DNA of 64,000 bases from Arthrobacter sp. Leaf69 (GCF_001422645.1 NZ_LMLR01000001.1:250325-314324), one strand, 5' to 3'; positions 1-8,450 are shown, numbered from the stretch's first letter. Translations and numbers: made by a program. The notes: generated by a model from the letters alone, not told the origin.

Positions 1-1
1 C

Positions 2-71
2 GGGGGCACTTTGCGGCCCCCATTGCGGGATGCCGGGCTGGGTTGCGGCGTGTCCGCGTCGAAGTGCCCCC
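2..71 (+). repeat. 70-bp dispersed element, copy 1
   Basis: The element begins GGGGGCACTTTG and ends with a GTGTCCGCGTCGAAGTGCCCCC-like block, so its ends form an inverted repeat of about 10 bp. Related copies are at 1007-1076 (same orientation) and 14428-14498 (opposite orientation). The ends are conserved and the middle is not. Copies 1 and 2 flank the AbiEi-like gene. It carries no ORF, and whether it is mobile or regulatory is unknown. Confidence 0.6.
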
Positions 72-146
72 TGGCCGCGGCAGGAGTTGTCCACATGGCA
101 CAGTCTGCGTCGGCAATACCGGCCGTTGCTGGGGCACATTGGCGGA

Positions 147-983
147 ATGAACATCGCCACTTTCCTGGGCTCGCGGGGCGGACCGGCCAGCACGGCCGAC
201 CTCGGGCGGGCCGGATTCACCCGGTATCGGATTGGCCTGGCCGTGGCGGACGGCACCATCGTGAGGATCCGCCGCGGACACTATGCGTTGCCCCGGGAAG
301 CCTCGGTCCTGCGGGCCGCCCGCGAGGCTGGAGGGCTATTGACCTGTGTCTCCGCTGCGCCGAGCCACGGCTTGTGGACGCTGGTCCCGGCCTCGAAGTT
401 GCACCTCTGCGTCGGGCACCGGCCGGCTCCGTCCGGCTCGGTCGCACATGGCCAGTGCCGGCATCCACGGCACCCGTGGCTCCCTCTGGCCGGGCTGGCC
501 GACACCCTGATCCACGCGCTGCGCTGCCTGCCGGAACTGGAGGCGCTCGTCATGGTCCAGTGTGCTGTGGGCCGCGGCGACATCAGCTTGGCCTTCCTCC
601 GCGGCAAACTCCCGGGCAACCGCAACGCCCGGGCCAGGTCGGTGCTGGACCTGGTCATTCCCCGGGCCGACTCGCTGCTGGAGGTTCTCGCCAACACCGT
701 CTTCCTCCGGGCGGGGCTGCACGTGCGCAGGCATGTCCAGATCCCCGGGGTGGGGGAGGTGGACTTCCTTGTTGAGGACTGCCTCATCGTGGAGACCGAT
801 GGTGAATCGCATCTGGAGCCGCGGCAGGCCAAGAAGGACCGGGGGCGGAACAACGCGAGCATGGTCGGAGGCTATTTGGTGCTCAGATTCGGCTATGACC
901 TGGTCGTCTACCACCCCGAGCAGATGCTCGCACAGGTCCTCGCGGTGCTGGAGCAGCGCCGTCGGGGTGCGTTCAATCCCTGA
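147..983 (+). CDS. AbiEi-like antitoxin-domain protein with C-terminal DUF559 nuclease-fold domain
   Basis: The 278-residue protein has an N-terminal region like the winged-helix domain of type IV toxin-antitoxin AbiEi proteins (FLGSRGGPASTADL, then RIRRGHYAL). Its C-terminal region resembles DUF559/Vsr-type endonuclease folds: GEVDFLVEDCLIVETDG, then the acidic/basic EPRQAKKDRGRNN and VLRFGYDLV. ATG at 147 is chosen because homology begins there; the frame is open further upstream but runs into the repeat. No AbiEii-type toxin gene is adjacent, so this looks like an orphan. Many actinobacterial genomes carry such solitary genes of unknown role. The family call is moderately sure; the function is not known. 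Confidence 0.7.
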   Translation: MNIATFLGSRGGPASTADLGRAGFTRYRIGLAVADGTIVRIRRGHYALPREASVLRAAREAGGLLTCVSAAPSHGLWTLVPASKLHLCVGHRPAPSGSVAHGQCRHPRHPWLPLAGLADTLIHALRCLPELEALVMVQCAVGRGDISLAFLRGKLPGNRNARARSVLDLVIPRADSLLEVLANTVFLRAGLHVRRHVQIPGVGEVDFLVEDCLIVETDGESHLEPRQAKKDRGRNNASMVGGYLVLRFGYDLVVYHPEQMLAQVLAVLEQRRRGAFNP

Positions 984-1006
984 AGCGCGGGCCGCATAGG
1001 CGGTCC

Positions 1007-1076
1007 GGGGCTACTTTGAAGCCTTAGCCGGTGATTCCCGGGCCGGGCGGCGGCGTGTCCGTGTCAATGTGCCCCC
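1007..1076 (+). repeat. 70-bp dispersed element, copy 2
   Basis: Direct-orientation copy of the element at 2-71. It keeps the left GGGGCTACTTTG and the right CGGCGTGTCCGTGTCAATGTGCCCCC and has the same 70-bp length. It starts 23 bp after the stop codon of the AbiEi-like gene, so that gene is bracketed by direct repeats. Confidence 0.6.
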
Positions 1077-1124
1077 GGACCGCCGATGGCCGAGCCCGCG
1101 GGAAGCGGAACCTGCCCCTAGCCC

Positions 1125-1553
1125 CTAGTCCTCGTCGTCGTCGTTGAACGCCCACTCGAACATGTCGAAGACGAACTCGGAGAAGGTCCCCTCTTCGCTC
1201 TTCCACTGGCCGCGGGCGTTGTTGCGGCGGTACACAATCGGGTCCGGAACGCTGAGGTCGCCGACCCGGAAGCCCCACGTGAACTGTTCTTCCTCGTCCT
1301 CGAGGAACATGAGGAAGCCTTCGTCATCAACTTCGAGCTCTTCGGGGTCCCAGAAGTAGTGGTACGCCTCCATGATGTCCTCGCATCCGCCCACCGCGAG
1401 GTAGAACTCCCGCAATACCAGCGGCACCTGGAACTGGTGCTCGGCGAGGGCCGCATCCAGCTCGTCAGCCGGGAGGCCATCCTCTTCCTGCCATTCGTCT
1501 TCGAGATACTTCGGAACAAGCGCGCGGAACTTCTCGAGGAACATGTCAGTCAT
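1125..1553 (-). CDS. SMI1/KNR4 (SUKH) family protein
   Basis: A very acidic 142-residue protein with the SUKH pattern LDAALAEHQFQVPLVLREFY followed by a glycine pair, then a DDEGFLMFLEDEEEQFTW strand region. The C-terminus is a run of Asp and Glu. SUKH proteins are best known as immunity proteins against polymorphic toxins, but many are orphans with housekeeping or unknown roles. No toxin gene is adjacent, so the immunity role is inference only. It reads toward the 70-bp repeat. ATG at 1553 is favoured because a TAGGAT -10 box lies 7 nt upstream on the same strand. Confidence 0.75.
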   Translation of the reverse strand: MTDMFLEKFRALVPKYLEDEWQEEDGLPADELDAALAEHQFQVPLVLREFYLAVGGCEDIMEAYHYFWDPEELEVDDEGFLMFLEDEEEQFTWGFRVGDLSVPDPIVYRRNNARGQWKSEEGTFSEFVFDMFEWAFNDDDED

Positions 1554-1566
1554 GGTTCTTATCCTA
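1554..1566 (-). promoter_or_regulatory. -10 box of a probable leaderless promoter for the SUKH gene
   Basis: On the minus strand TAGGAT (1566-1561) is followed by 7 nt and then the ATG at 1553. No Shine-Dalgarno sequence fits in between. This matches the spacing seen at several other starts in the window. Confidence 0.45.
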
Positions 1567-1567
1567 G

Positions 1568-2239
1568 CTAATCCTTAGCCCCGCCATCCCCAGTATCCAG
1601 GCCAAGCCGGTGCCAGCCGCGGACGGCCAGCGGAACGTACCATTTGCGCCGCCAGGCCGTGACCCGGAAGGCGAAAACGATGGCAGCCACGGCGCCCGCG
1701 GTGACCGCATTGAAGGTGCCGGTGACGGACAGCGCCACGGTCAGGGCAGCCCCGGCGAACGCCGGCAGGGCGTAGAGATCCTTGGGGTCGAACAGCTGCG
1801 GCACCTCATTGGCAGTGATGTCGCGCAGCAGGCCGCCGCCCACCGCCGTCGTGACCCCGAGGAGCACCGCCGCAATGGGGTTCATGCCGGCCTCGAGCGC
1901 CTTGAGGGACCCGGTGATGCAGAACAGGGCCAGTCCGCCGGCGTCGAAGAGCACCAGCAGCGAGGTGAAGCGCTGGACGCTGGAGAACAGGAAATACACC
2001 AGCACCGTGGCGAGCAGGGGAGGAGCCAAATAAGCCGGGTTGACGAAGGCCGTGGGAGGACCCGCATTGATGACGATGTCGCGGATGACGCCCCCGCCCA
2101 GGCTGACCATCGAGGCCAGCAGGAGTGAGCCGATGATGTCGAACTGCTTCCGCGCCGCGAGGAGGGACCCTGACACCGCGAAGAAGAAGACGCCGGCCAG
2201 GTCCAGCCAGATCAGGACTGCGCTAAAGGAAAAAGTCAT
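1568..2239 (-). CDS. TRIC/YadS-type cation channel family membrane protein (UPF0126)
   Basis: A 223-residue protein with about seven hydrophobic segments arranged as two similar halves. Each half has a glycine-rich GGG-x-RD motif (SLGGGVIRDIV near residue 47 and AVGGGLLRDIT near residue 133), typical of bacterial TRIC/YadS monovalent cation channels. The protein should sit in the cytoplasmic membrane. ATG at 2239 is chosen because the family begins at MTFSFSAVLIWLDL; the open frame extends 43 codons further but would overlap the divergent chelatase gene. It ends 14 bp upstream of the SUKH start. The ion carried in vivo is not evident. Confidence 0.85.
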   Translation of the reverse strand: MTFSFSAVLIWLDLAGVFFFAVSGSLLAARKQFDIIGSLLLASMVSLGGGVIRDIVINAGPPTAFVNPAYLAPPLLATVLVYFLFSSVQRFTSLLVLFDAGGLALFCITGSLKALEAGMNPIAAVLLGVTTAVGGGLLRDITANEVPQLFDPKDLYALPAFAGAALTVALSVTGTFNAVTAGAVAAIVFAFRVTAWRRKWYVPLAVRGWHRLGLDTGDGGAKD

Positions 2240-2300
2240 GGAGCGTCCCGGTCGAATCTCGAGGGGCGGATGGGGCGGCTCCAAGGTTACGCTAACGGCT

Positions 2301-3035
2301 ATGAATAGCCCCATCCTGATCGCCTGCGCCCACGGCACCTCGAGCACAGAGGGTGCTGCCGAAGTCAACGCCCTGCGGGACGGGATCGCCGCGCTCCGGC
2401 CGGGACTGGACGTCCGCGAGGCCTATGTCGATGTCCAGGAACCCGAGCTGCCGGCCGTCGTGGCAGGCCTCCCGGCGGGGGAGGCCGCCGTCGTCGTCCC
2501 GCTACTGCTCAGCGTCGGCTACCACGTCAAGGTGGACATCGCGCGGGCCGTCAAGAGCCGGCCGGGCACCCTCGCCGCCGCCCCGCTGGGGCCCGATCCG
2601 CGGCTCGCGGCCCTGCTGGACCAGCGCCTCCGGGAAGCCGGAGTGACCGACAACGACGCCGTGATCCTCGCCGCGGCCGGTTCCTCCGACCCCACCGCCG
2701 CGCAGAATGTCGAGGAACTCGCCGGCCAGCTCCGCGCCCTGCGTTCCAACCGCATCGTGGCCGCGTACGGCGCCTCCGCGAAGCCCTCCGTCCCCGAGGC
2801 CGTGGCCATGCTCCGCGAGGAGGCGGCGGGCGGCGCCGGCGCGGGGGAGTCGGCGGGGGGAGTGGACCTGGGCGGCCGCGTGGTCATCGCCGCCTACCTG
2901 CTGGCCCCGGGATTCTTCCATGACCAGCTCGCCAAGGCCGGCGCGGACCTCGTCACGGCGGCCCTGCTGCCGTCGCCGGTGCTCGCCGAAATCGCCCTGG
3001 AACGCTACGACGCCGCCCTCGCGGCGGGCGGCTGA
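2301..3035 (+). CDS. sirohydrochlorin chelatase (CbiX/SirB type)
   Basis: A 244-residue CbiX-like protein with two tandem half-domains. The first opens with PILIACAHGTSS (catalytic His) and contains VVVPLLLSVGYHVKVD with a second conserved His. The second half has VILAAAGSSDP and VIAAYLLAPGFFHDQL. The family inserts Fe2+ or Co2+ into sirohydrochlorin. Here iron insertion for siroheme is likely, because the next gene is the siroheme-dependent sulfite reductase and a fused cysG (17569) supplies the earlier steps. It is divergent from the TRIC gene with a 61-bp gap. TACGCT lies 7 nt before the ATG, a possible leaderless start. Confidence 0.85.
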   Translation: MNSPILIACAHGTSSTEGAAEVNALRDGIAALRPGLDVREAYVDVQEPELPAVVAGLPAGEAAVVVPLLLSVGYHVKVDIARAVKSRPGTLAAAPLGPDPRLAALLDQRLREAGVTDNDAVILAAAGSSDPTAAQNVEELAGQLRALRSNRIVAAYGASAKPSVPEAVAMLREEAAGGAGAGESAGGVDLGGRVVIAAYLLAPGFFHDQLAKAGADLVTAALLPSPVLAEIALERYDAALAAGG

Positions 3036-3090
3036 ACTGCACCACACCATGCACAGCAGCCCCCGTCACTTCAAGGCTCGCCGACGCTTC

Positions 3091-3167
3091 GTGACGATTT
3101 GTTGCCCTAGGTGACCTCGCGTTTCTGACCCTTTGAGACGGCATTCCGGCCCGCCTACAGTCGATCC
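3091..3167 (+). promoter_or_regulatory. Sulfite-reductase promoter with shared sulfur-regulon element
   Basis: GTGACG at 3091, GTGACC at 3111 and GTTTCT at 3121 precede a -35-like TTGAGA (3133), a 17-bp spacer, and TACAGT (3156-3161). The ATG starts 6 nt later at 3168. The same blocks occur with 20-, 10- and 12-bp steps ahead of ssu (11045-11122) and cysG (17491-17568). The upstream blocks look like binding sites of a sulfur-responsive regulator. No SD sequence is present, so the mRNA is probably leaderless. Confidence 0.7.
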
Positions 3168-4916
3168 ATGACTGATACAGCTCTAGCCGGAGCGTCCCCG
3201 GACCAGGCTGCCCCAGGCCGCACCAAACGCCCCACCTCCCGCCCCGCCGCGAAGCCGCACGGGCAGTGGAAAGTGGACGGCACTGCGCCGCTGAACGCCA
3301 ACGAAACGTGGAAGCAGGAGGACAACGGCCTCAACGTCCGCGAGCGTATCGAGTCCGTCTACGCCAAGCACGGCTTTGACTCGATCGATGGAACGGATTT
3401 GCACGGCCGCTTCCGCTGGTGGGGGCTCTACACCCAGCGCAAGCCCGGGATCGACGGCGGCAAGACCGCCACGCTCGAGCCGCACGAGCTCGAGGACAAG
3501 TACTTTATGCTGCGCGTCAGGATCGACGGCGGCGCCCTCACCACCGAACAGCTGCGCGTCATCGGCCAGATCTCGGTCGACTTCGCCCGCGATTCGGCTG
3601 ACCTCACCGACCGGCAGAACATCCAGCTGCACTGGATCCGGGTCGAGGACGTCCCGGAGATCTGGCGCCGCCTCGAATCGGTGGACCTCTCCACCACGGA
3701 AGCCTGCGGCGACGTTCCCCGCGTCATCCTCGGCTCCCCGGTCGCCGGCATCGCCAAGGATGAGATCATTGACCCGACGCCGCTGATCCACGAGCTCGCC
3801 GAACGCTTTATCGGCGACCCGGAGCTGGCCAACCTGCCGCGCAAATTCAAGACCGCCATCACCGGCCACCCCAGCCAGGACGTTGTCCACGAAATCAACG
3901 ACGTCGCCCTGGTGGGCCTGGTCCACCCCGAGCTTGGCATCGGCTACGACCTCTGGGTGGGCGGTGCGCTCTCCACCAACCCCATGCTGGGCAAACGGCT
4001 CGGCGCCTTCGTCCGCCCGGACCAGGCCGCCGACGTCTGGCTCGGTGTCACCAGCATCTTCCGCGACTACGGCTACCGGCGCATGCGCACCAAAGCCCGG
4101 CTGAAGTTCCTGCTGGCCGACTGGGGCCCGGTGAGGTTCCGCCAGGTCCTCGAGGACGACTACCTCGGCTACAAGCTCGACGACGGCCCGGCCGCGCCCA
4201 AGCCCTCCACGCCGGGCGACCACATCGGCGTGCACGAGCAGAAGGACGGCAAGTTCTTCATCGGCGCCACGCCGCTCGCCGGACGCCTCTCCGGCAGCCA
4301 GCTCGTGAATCTCGCCGACACGCTGGAAGCCCGCGGCTCGCAGCGGCTGCGCACCACACCGCACCAGAAGCTCGTGGTCCTGGACGTGCCCAAGGAGGAG
4401 GTGGAACCGCTCGTCGCCGAACTTGATGCCCTGGGCCTCTCCGCCCGGCCGTCCGTGTTCCGCCGCGGCACCATCGCCTGCACCGGCATCGAATACTGCA
4501 AGCTCGCCATCGTCGAAACCAAGGTCACGGCCGCAACCGCCGTCGCCGAGCTGGAACGCCGCCTCGCCGACCTCGTCGAGTCCGAGCAGCTCCCGCAGGC
4601 TCTGTCGCTGCACATCAACGGCTGCCCCAATTCCTGCGCCCGGATCCAGACGGCGGACATCGGCCTCAAGGGCATGATGCTTCCCACGCCCGACGGCGAC
4701 CCCACCCCGGGTTTCCAGGTCCACCTCGGCGGCGGGCTGGCGTCCGACAGCCGCGAGGAAGCCGGCCTCGGACGCACCGTCCGCGGCCTCAAAGTCACGG
4801 CCGGGGAGCTGCCCGACTACGTGGAGCGTGTGGTCCGGAAATTCGTGGCCGACCACACCGAGGGCCAGACCTTCGCCGAGTGGGCCTTTGCCGCCGACGA
4901 GGGGGATCTCCAGTGA
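3168..4916 (+). CDS. sir: ferredoxin-dependent assimilatory sulfite (nitrite/sulfite-type) reductase
   Basis: The 582-residue protein has two ferredoxin-like/siroheme half-repeats. The coupled 4Fe-4S/siroheme ligands are C438 and C444 (TACTGIEYCKLA) and C486 and C490 (NGCPNSCARIQTADIG). It reduces sulfite to sulfide with six electrons from ferredoxin. Nitrite reductases of this family look alike, but the overlapping cysH-cysD-cysN genes and the nearby chelatase argue for sulfite. Its stop codon overlaps the GTG of cysH (GTGA). Electrons probably come through ferredoxin from the FprA-type reductase at 18954. The start is supported by the leaderless promoter immediately upstream. Confidence 0.93.
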   Translation: MTDTALAGASPDQAAPGRTKRPTSRPAAKPHGQWKVDGTAPLNANETWKQEDNGLNVRERIESVYAKHGFDSIDGTDLHGRFRWWGLYTQRKPGIDGGKTATLEPHELEDKYFMLRVRIDGGALTTEQLRVIGQISVDFARDSADLTDRQNIQLHWIRVEDVPEIWRRLESVDLSTTEACGDVPRVILGSPVAGIAKDEIIDPTPLIHELAERFIGDPELANLPRKFKTAITGHPSQDVVHEINDVALVGLVHPELGIGYDLWVGGALSTNPMLGKRLGAFVRPDQAADVWLGVTSIFRDYGYRRMRTKARLKFLLADWGPVRFRQVLEDDYLGYKLDDGPAAPKPSTPGDHIGVHEQKDGKFFIGATPLAGRLSGSQLVNLADTLEARGSQRLRTTPHQKLVVLDVPKEEVEPLVAELDALGLSARPSVFRRGTIACTGIEYCKLAIVETKVTAATAVAELERRLADLVESEQLPQALSLHINGCPNSCARIQTADIGLKGMMLPTPDGDPTPGFQVHLGGGLASDSREEAGLGRTVRGLKVTAGELPDYVERVVRKFVADHTEGQTFAEWAFAADEGDLQ

Positions 4917-5644
4917 GCAAGCACGCGCCGGGGGTGGACCCCGTCCTCCGCACCCACGACGAGCTCAAGGTCCTCGCCGAAGCCGGTGCCGCCGAGCTCG
5001 GCTGGGACGCCCCCTCGCGCGAGGTGATCGCCTGGGTGGCACGCAACTTCGAGCTGCCCGCTGTCGCCGTCGCCTGTTCCATGGCCGACGCCGTCCTCCC
5101 GGCGCTCGTCGCGGACCAGCTTCCCGGCGTCGACGTGCTCTTCCTGGAGACGGGGTACCACTTCCCGGAAACGTACACGACGCGCAACGAGGTCGCGGCG
5201 AGCCTGCGCGTCAACGTGGTCGACGTGCTGCCGGAGAACACCGTGGAGCAGCAGGACCGGCTGCTCGGCAAGGACCTCTTCGCCCGCGACGCCGCCCAGT
5301 GCTGCGCGCTGCGCAAGGTGGCCCCGCTGCGCCGCACGCTGGCCGGCTACGAGCTCTGGTTCACCGGCGTCCGCCGCGACGAGGCCCCCACCCGCACCAA
5401 CACGCCGCTGGTTACCTGGGACGAAACCAACGGCCTGGTCAAGGTCAACCCGGTGGCGGCCTGGAGCTTCGACCAGTTGGTGCAGTACTCCGATGACAAC
5501 CTCCTGCCCGTCAACCCGCTGCTTTCACAGGGCTACCCGTCCATTGGCTGCCAGCCCTGCACCCGCAAGGTGGCTCCCGGCGACGACCCCCGCGCCGGAC
5601 GCTGGGCAGGAACCGACAAGACAGAATGCGGACTACACGTATGA
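4913..5644 (+). CDS. cysH: adenylyl-sulfate (APS) reductase, 4Fe-4S type
   Basis: A 243-residue thioredoxin-dependent PAPS/APS reductase family protein. It carries the cysteine set C130-C131 (QCCALRK) and C213-x2-C216 (IGCQPCTR), which binds the 4Fe-4S cluster and marks APS rather than PAPS specificity. The catalytic ECGLH cysteine is C239 near the C-terminus. This fits the absence of an APS kinase gene or domain in the neighbourhood. It reduces APS to sulfite. GTG at 4913 overlaps the sulfite reductase stop, and its own stop overlaps the cysD ATG, so translational coupling is likely. Confidence 0.93.
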   Translation: MSKHAPGVDPVLRTHDELKVLAEAGAAELGWDAPSREVIAWVARNFELPAVAVACSMADAVLPALVADQLPGVDVLFLETGYHFPETYTTRNEVAASLRVNVVDVLPENTVEQQDRLLGKDLFARDAAQCCALRKVAPLRRTLAGYELWFTGVRRDEAPTRTNTPLVTWDETNGLVKVNPVAAWSFDQLVQYSDDNLLPVNPLLSQGYPSIGCQPCTRKVAPGDDPRAGRWAGTDKTECGLHV

Positions 5645-6726
5645 GCAACTTGAGCATAACGACGACGGACGGCTACGCCTCCGCAGCAGATGCCGCCCCC
5701 GCCCCTTCGCTGGACGGCAATGCTGCAAGCAGCATGCCGTCCAGCTCCGGAAGGCCCGATGCCACTCCCGGGGCGGCACCTGCCGCTCCGGCTCTGCAGT
5801 CGGGTCGCCTGAGTTCTGCGGCTCCGCGCGCGGCCCGCCTGTCGTCTTTGGATACTTTGGAATCCGAGGCCATCCACATCATCCGTGAAGTGGTTGCCGA
5901 GTTTGAGAAGCCGGCGCTGCTGTTCTCCGGCGGCAAGGACTCCGTGGTGATGCTGCACCTGGCCACCAAGGCGTTCTGGCCCGGCAAGGTGCCTTTCCCC
6001 GTGCTGCACGTGGACACCGGGCACAACTTCCCCGAAGTCATCGACTTCCGCGACCGGACCGTGGAGCGGCTGGGGCTCAAACTCGTCGTCGGCTCCGTGC
6101 AGGAGTTCATCGATTCCGGCGAGCTGGCCGAGCGTTCCGACGGCACCCGCAACCCGCTGCAGACCGTGCCGCTGTTGGATGCGATCCAGCGCAACAAGTT
6201 CGACGCCGTCTTCGGCGGCGGCCGCCGCGACGAGGACAAGGCCCGGGCCAAGGAACGGATCCTGAGCCTCCGCGACGAGTTCGGCCAGTGGGACCCGCGC
6301 AACCAGCGCCCCGAACTCTGGAACCTCTACAACGGCCGGCACACCGTCGGCCAGCACGTCCGCGCGTTCCCCATCAGCAACTGGACCGAACTCGACGTCT
6401 GGCGCTATATCGAGCGCGAGAACATCGAGCTGCCGGGCCTCTACTACGCGCACGACCGCGAGGTTTTCGCCCGCGACGGCATGTGGCGCGCCGTCGGCGA
6501 GGTCTCGCCGCCCCGCGATACCGAACAGGTGATCACCAAGACCGTCCGCTACCGGACCGTCGGTGACATGTCCTGCACCGGCGCCGTGGAATCATCGGCC
6601 GCCACCGTGCGCGACGTCGTCATTGAAGTCGCCGCCTCCACCATCACCGAACGTGGCGCCACCCGGGCCGATGACCGCATCTCCGAGGCAGCCATGGAAG
6701 ACCGCAAGAAGGACGGCTATTTCTAA
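5641..6726 (+). CDS. cysD: sulfate adenylyltransferase subunit 2, with unusual N-terminal extension
   Basis: A 361-residue ATP-PPi loop enzyme with SGGKDS at residues 96-101, HVDTGHNFPEVIDFRD, and the GGGRRDEDKARAKERI loop. It forms APS from sulfate and ATP together with the CysN GTPase. ATG at 5641 overlaps the cysH stop (ATGA). Compared with typical CysD of about 300 residues, there is a 50-60 residue Ala/Pro/Ser-rich extension before the first conserved helix (TLESEAIHIIREVV). The DNA encoding the extension contains a nearly perfect hairpin (5709-5745). Another reading is that the true start lies further in, but no SD-supported alternative was found. Confidence 0.92.
   Translation: MSNLSITTTDGYASAADAAPAPSLDGNAASSMPSSSGRPDATPGAAPAAPALQSGRLSSAAPRAARLSSLDTLESEAIHIIREVVAEFEKPALLFSGGKDSVVMLHLATKAFWPGKVPFPVLHVDTGHNFPEVIDFRDRTVERLGLKLVVGSVQEFIDSGELAERSDGTRNPLQTVPLLDAIQRNKFDAVFGGGRRDEDKARAKERILSLRDEFGQWDPRNQRPELWNLYNGRHTVGQHVRAFPISNWTELDVWRYIERENIELPGLYYAHDREVFARDGMWRAVGEVSPPRDTEQVITKTVRYRTVGDMSCTGAVESSAATVRDVVIEVAASTITERGATRADDRISEAAMEDRKKDGYF
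5709..5745 (+). repeat. Hairpin-forming inverted repeat inside cysD 5' coding region
   Basis: An 18-base arm (5709-5726) is followed by AA and a 17-base complementary arm (5729-5745) with one bulged base. It lies in the low-complexity N-terminal extension of CysD, so the reading frame passes through it. Its placement 66 bases after the start suggests either insertion of a small palindromic element or an RNA structure that affects expression. Confidence 0.7.
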
Positions 6727-8150
6727 TGAGCACCGACACTTTCCTGCCCGGCACCGCCGTGGAAGCAGCGGTTCTGTCCACTACCCTGTTCCGCTTCGCG
6801 ACCGCCGGTTCGGTCGACGACGGCAAGTCCACCCTGGTGGGCCGGCTCCTGCACGACTCCAAGGCGATCCTCGCGGACCAGCTCGACGCCGTCGCCCGCA
6901 CGTCCGCGGACCGCGGTTTCGGCGGGGCCGGTGCAGCCGGTGTTCAAGCGATCGACCTCGCGCTGCTGACCGACGGCCTGCGCGCCGAGCGGGAACAGGG
7001 CATCACCATCGACGTGGCCTACCGCTACTTCGCCACGGACCGCCGCAGCTTCATCCTCGCGGACTGCCCCGGCCATGTGCAGTACACCAAGAACACGGTG
7101 ACCGGCGCGTCCACCGCGGACGCCGTCGTCGTGCTTATTGACGCCCGCAAGGGTGTCCTGGAGCAGACCCGCCGGCACCTCTCCGTGCTGCAGCTGCTGC
7201 GCGTGGCGCACGTGATTGTGGCCGTGAACAAGATCGACCTCGTGGACTTCAGCGAGGACGTGTTCCGCGGAATCGAAGCCGACGTACAGAAAGTCGGCCG
7301 CGAGCTGGGGCTCGGCGCCGATGGCATCACCGATCTGCAGGTCATTCCGGTGTCCGCGCTCGACGGCGACAACGTGGTGGACCGCTCGGACCGCACGCCC
7401 TGGTACGACGGCCCGGCCCTGCTCGAAGTCCTTGAGACGCTGCCGGCCGCGGACGAACTCGAAAGCCACCTGGAGAGTTTCCGGTTCCCGGTGCAGCTGG
7501 TGATCCGGCCGCAGGGCGCCCTGGCGCCCGACGCCGTCGCCGGGGGACTCGACGTGGAAGGCTACCGGGACTACCGCGCCTACGCGGGCCAGATCACCGA
7601 AGGTTCCGTGAAACTGGGGGACCAGGTCAGCGTCCTGACGCCGGGCCAGGCCCCGCGCACCACCACCGTCACAGGGATCGACTTCGCCGGAGAAGACCTC
7701 GCCGAGGCTGTGGCCCCGCAGTCCGTCGCGCTGTGCCTGGCAGACGAGTTCGACGTCGCCCGCGGTGACACGATCGCTGCGGCTGGCACGATCCGTGAGA
7801 CGTCTGCGGACCTCTACGCCGCCCTGTGCTGGCTCTCGCCGAAACCGCTTCGCGAGGGCGCCAAGGTGCTGGTCAAGCACGGCACCCGCACGGTCCAGGC
7901 GCTGGTCCGGAACGTGACCGGAAAGCTGGACCTTGCCAACTTCCAGTTGGAACCCACCTCCACGCTGGAACTCAACGACATCGGACATGCCCAGTTGCGG
8001 CTCGCCGCGCCGCTGCCGCTGGAGAACTACCTGCACCACCGCCGCACGGGGGCGTTCCTGGTGATCGATCCCCTGGACGGCAACACCCTCGCTGCGGGCC
8101 TCGTCAAGGACCACCCGGGGGACCACGAGGACGAGCGCTACTCGATCTGA
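6726..8150 (+). CDS. cysN: sulfate adenylyltransferase subunit 1 (GTPase)
   Basis: A 474-residue translation-factor-like GTPase. Motifs are GSVDDGKST (P-loop, residues 28-36), the switch region GITIDVAYRYF, DCPGH, and NKID; EF-Tu-like beta-barrel domains follow. It couples GTP hydrolysis to APS formation by CysD. There is no C-terminal APS kinase (CysC) domain, as expected for a pathway using APS reductase. The ATG overlaps the cysD stop (TAATG), completing a four-gene run of overlapping cistrons. No clear hairpin terminator follows. Confidence 0.93.
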   Translation: MSTDTFLPGTAVEAAVLSTTLFRFATAGSVDDGKSTLVGRLLHDSKAILADQLDAVARTSADRGFGGAGAAGVQAIDLALLTDGLRAEREQGITIDVAYRYFATDRRSFILADCPGHVQYTKNTVTGASTADAVVVLIDARKGVLEQTRRHLSVLQLLRVAHVIVAVNKIDLVDFSEDVFRGIEADVQKVGRELGLGADGITDLQVIPVSALDGDNVVDRSDRTPWYDGPALLEVLETLPAADELESHLESFRFPVQLVIRPQGALAPDAVAGGLDVEGYRDYRAYAGQITEGSVKLGDQVSVLTPGQAPRTTTVTGIDFAGEDLAEAVAPQSVALCLADEFDVARGDTIAAAGTIRETSADLYAALCWLSPKPLREGAKVLVKHGTRTVQALVRNVTGKLDLANFQLEPTSTLELNDIGHAQLRLAAPLPLENYLHHRRTGAFLVIDPLDGNTLAAGLVKDHPGDHEDERYSI

Positions 8151-8450
8151 GTCGTGATCCCTAAGCCCGTCTCGACTGGTTGCGGCGTGGAAAGGCTGTT
8201 GCCGCTCGAAGGGGGTACTGCATAATAAGCGGCACGAGCGGCGAAAGCGGGTTGATGATGCGTGAGCGTGACGCGGTGCGGCAGGCTGCAGTGGCGACAG
8301 CGCTGAATGGGGGATTGCCCTCCGGGATCTGCCGGGACGAGGGGCAGTCTTTACAGCGTCACGCCGTCTATCAGGACCTTCCATCCCAAACCAAAAACGC
8401 ATTGCTGCGCCGCCCTGGCTGTGCCACTGAAGCAGCCGCGGGGTAACCGC
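8151..8450. other. 300-bp intergenic region between cysN and glycosyltransferase
   Basis: No convincing gene is seen. An 88-codon open frame (8180-8446) has no recognisable features. GCCGCTCG (8201-8208) and CGAGCGGC (8235-8242) form a weak inverted repeat around an AT-richer GTACTGCATAATAAG stretch, which could hold a promoter. No strong terminator is visible. Confidence 0.4.

Noticed and set aside
8180..8446. 88-codon plus-strand frame in the cysN-glycosyltransferase gap
   Set aside because: No ribosome-binding site, motif or family resemblance; reported only as intergenic sequence.
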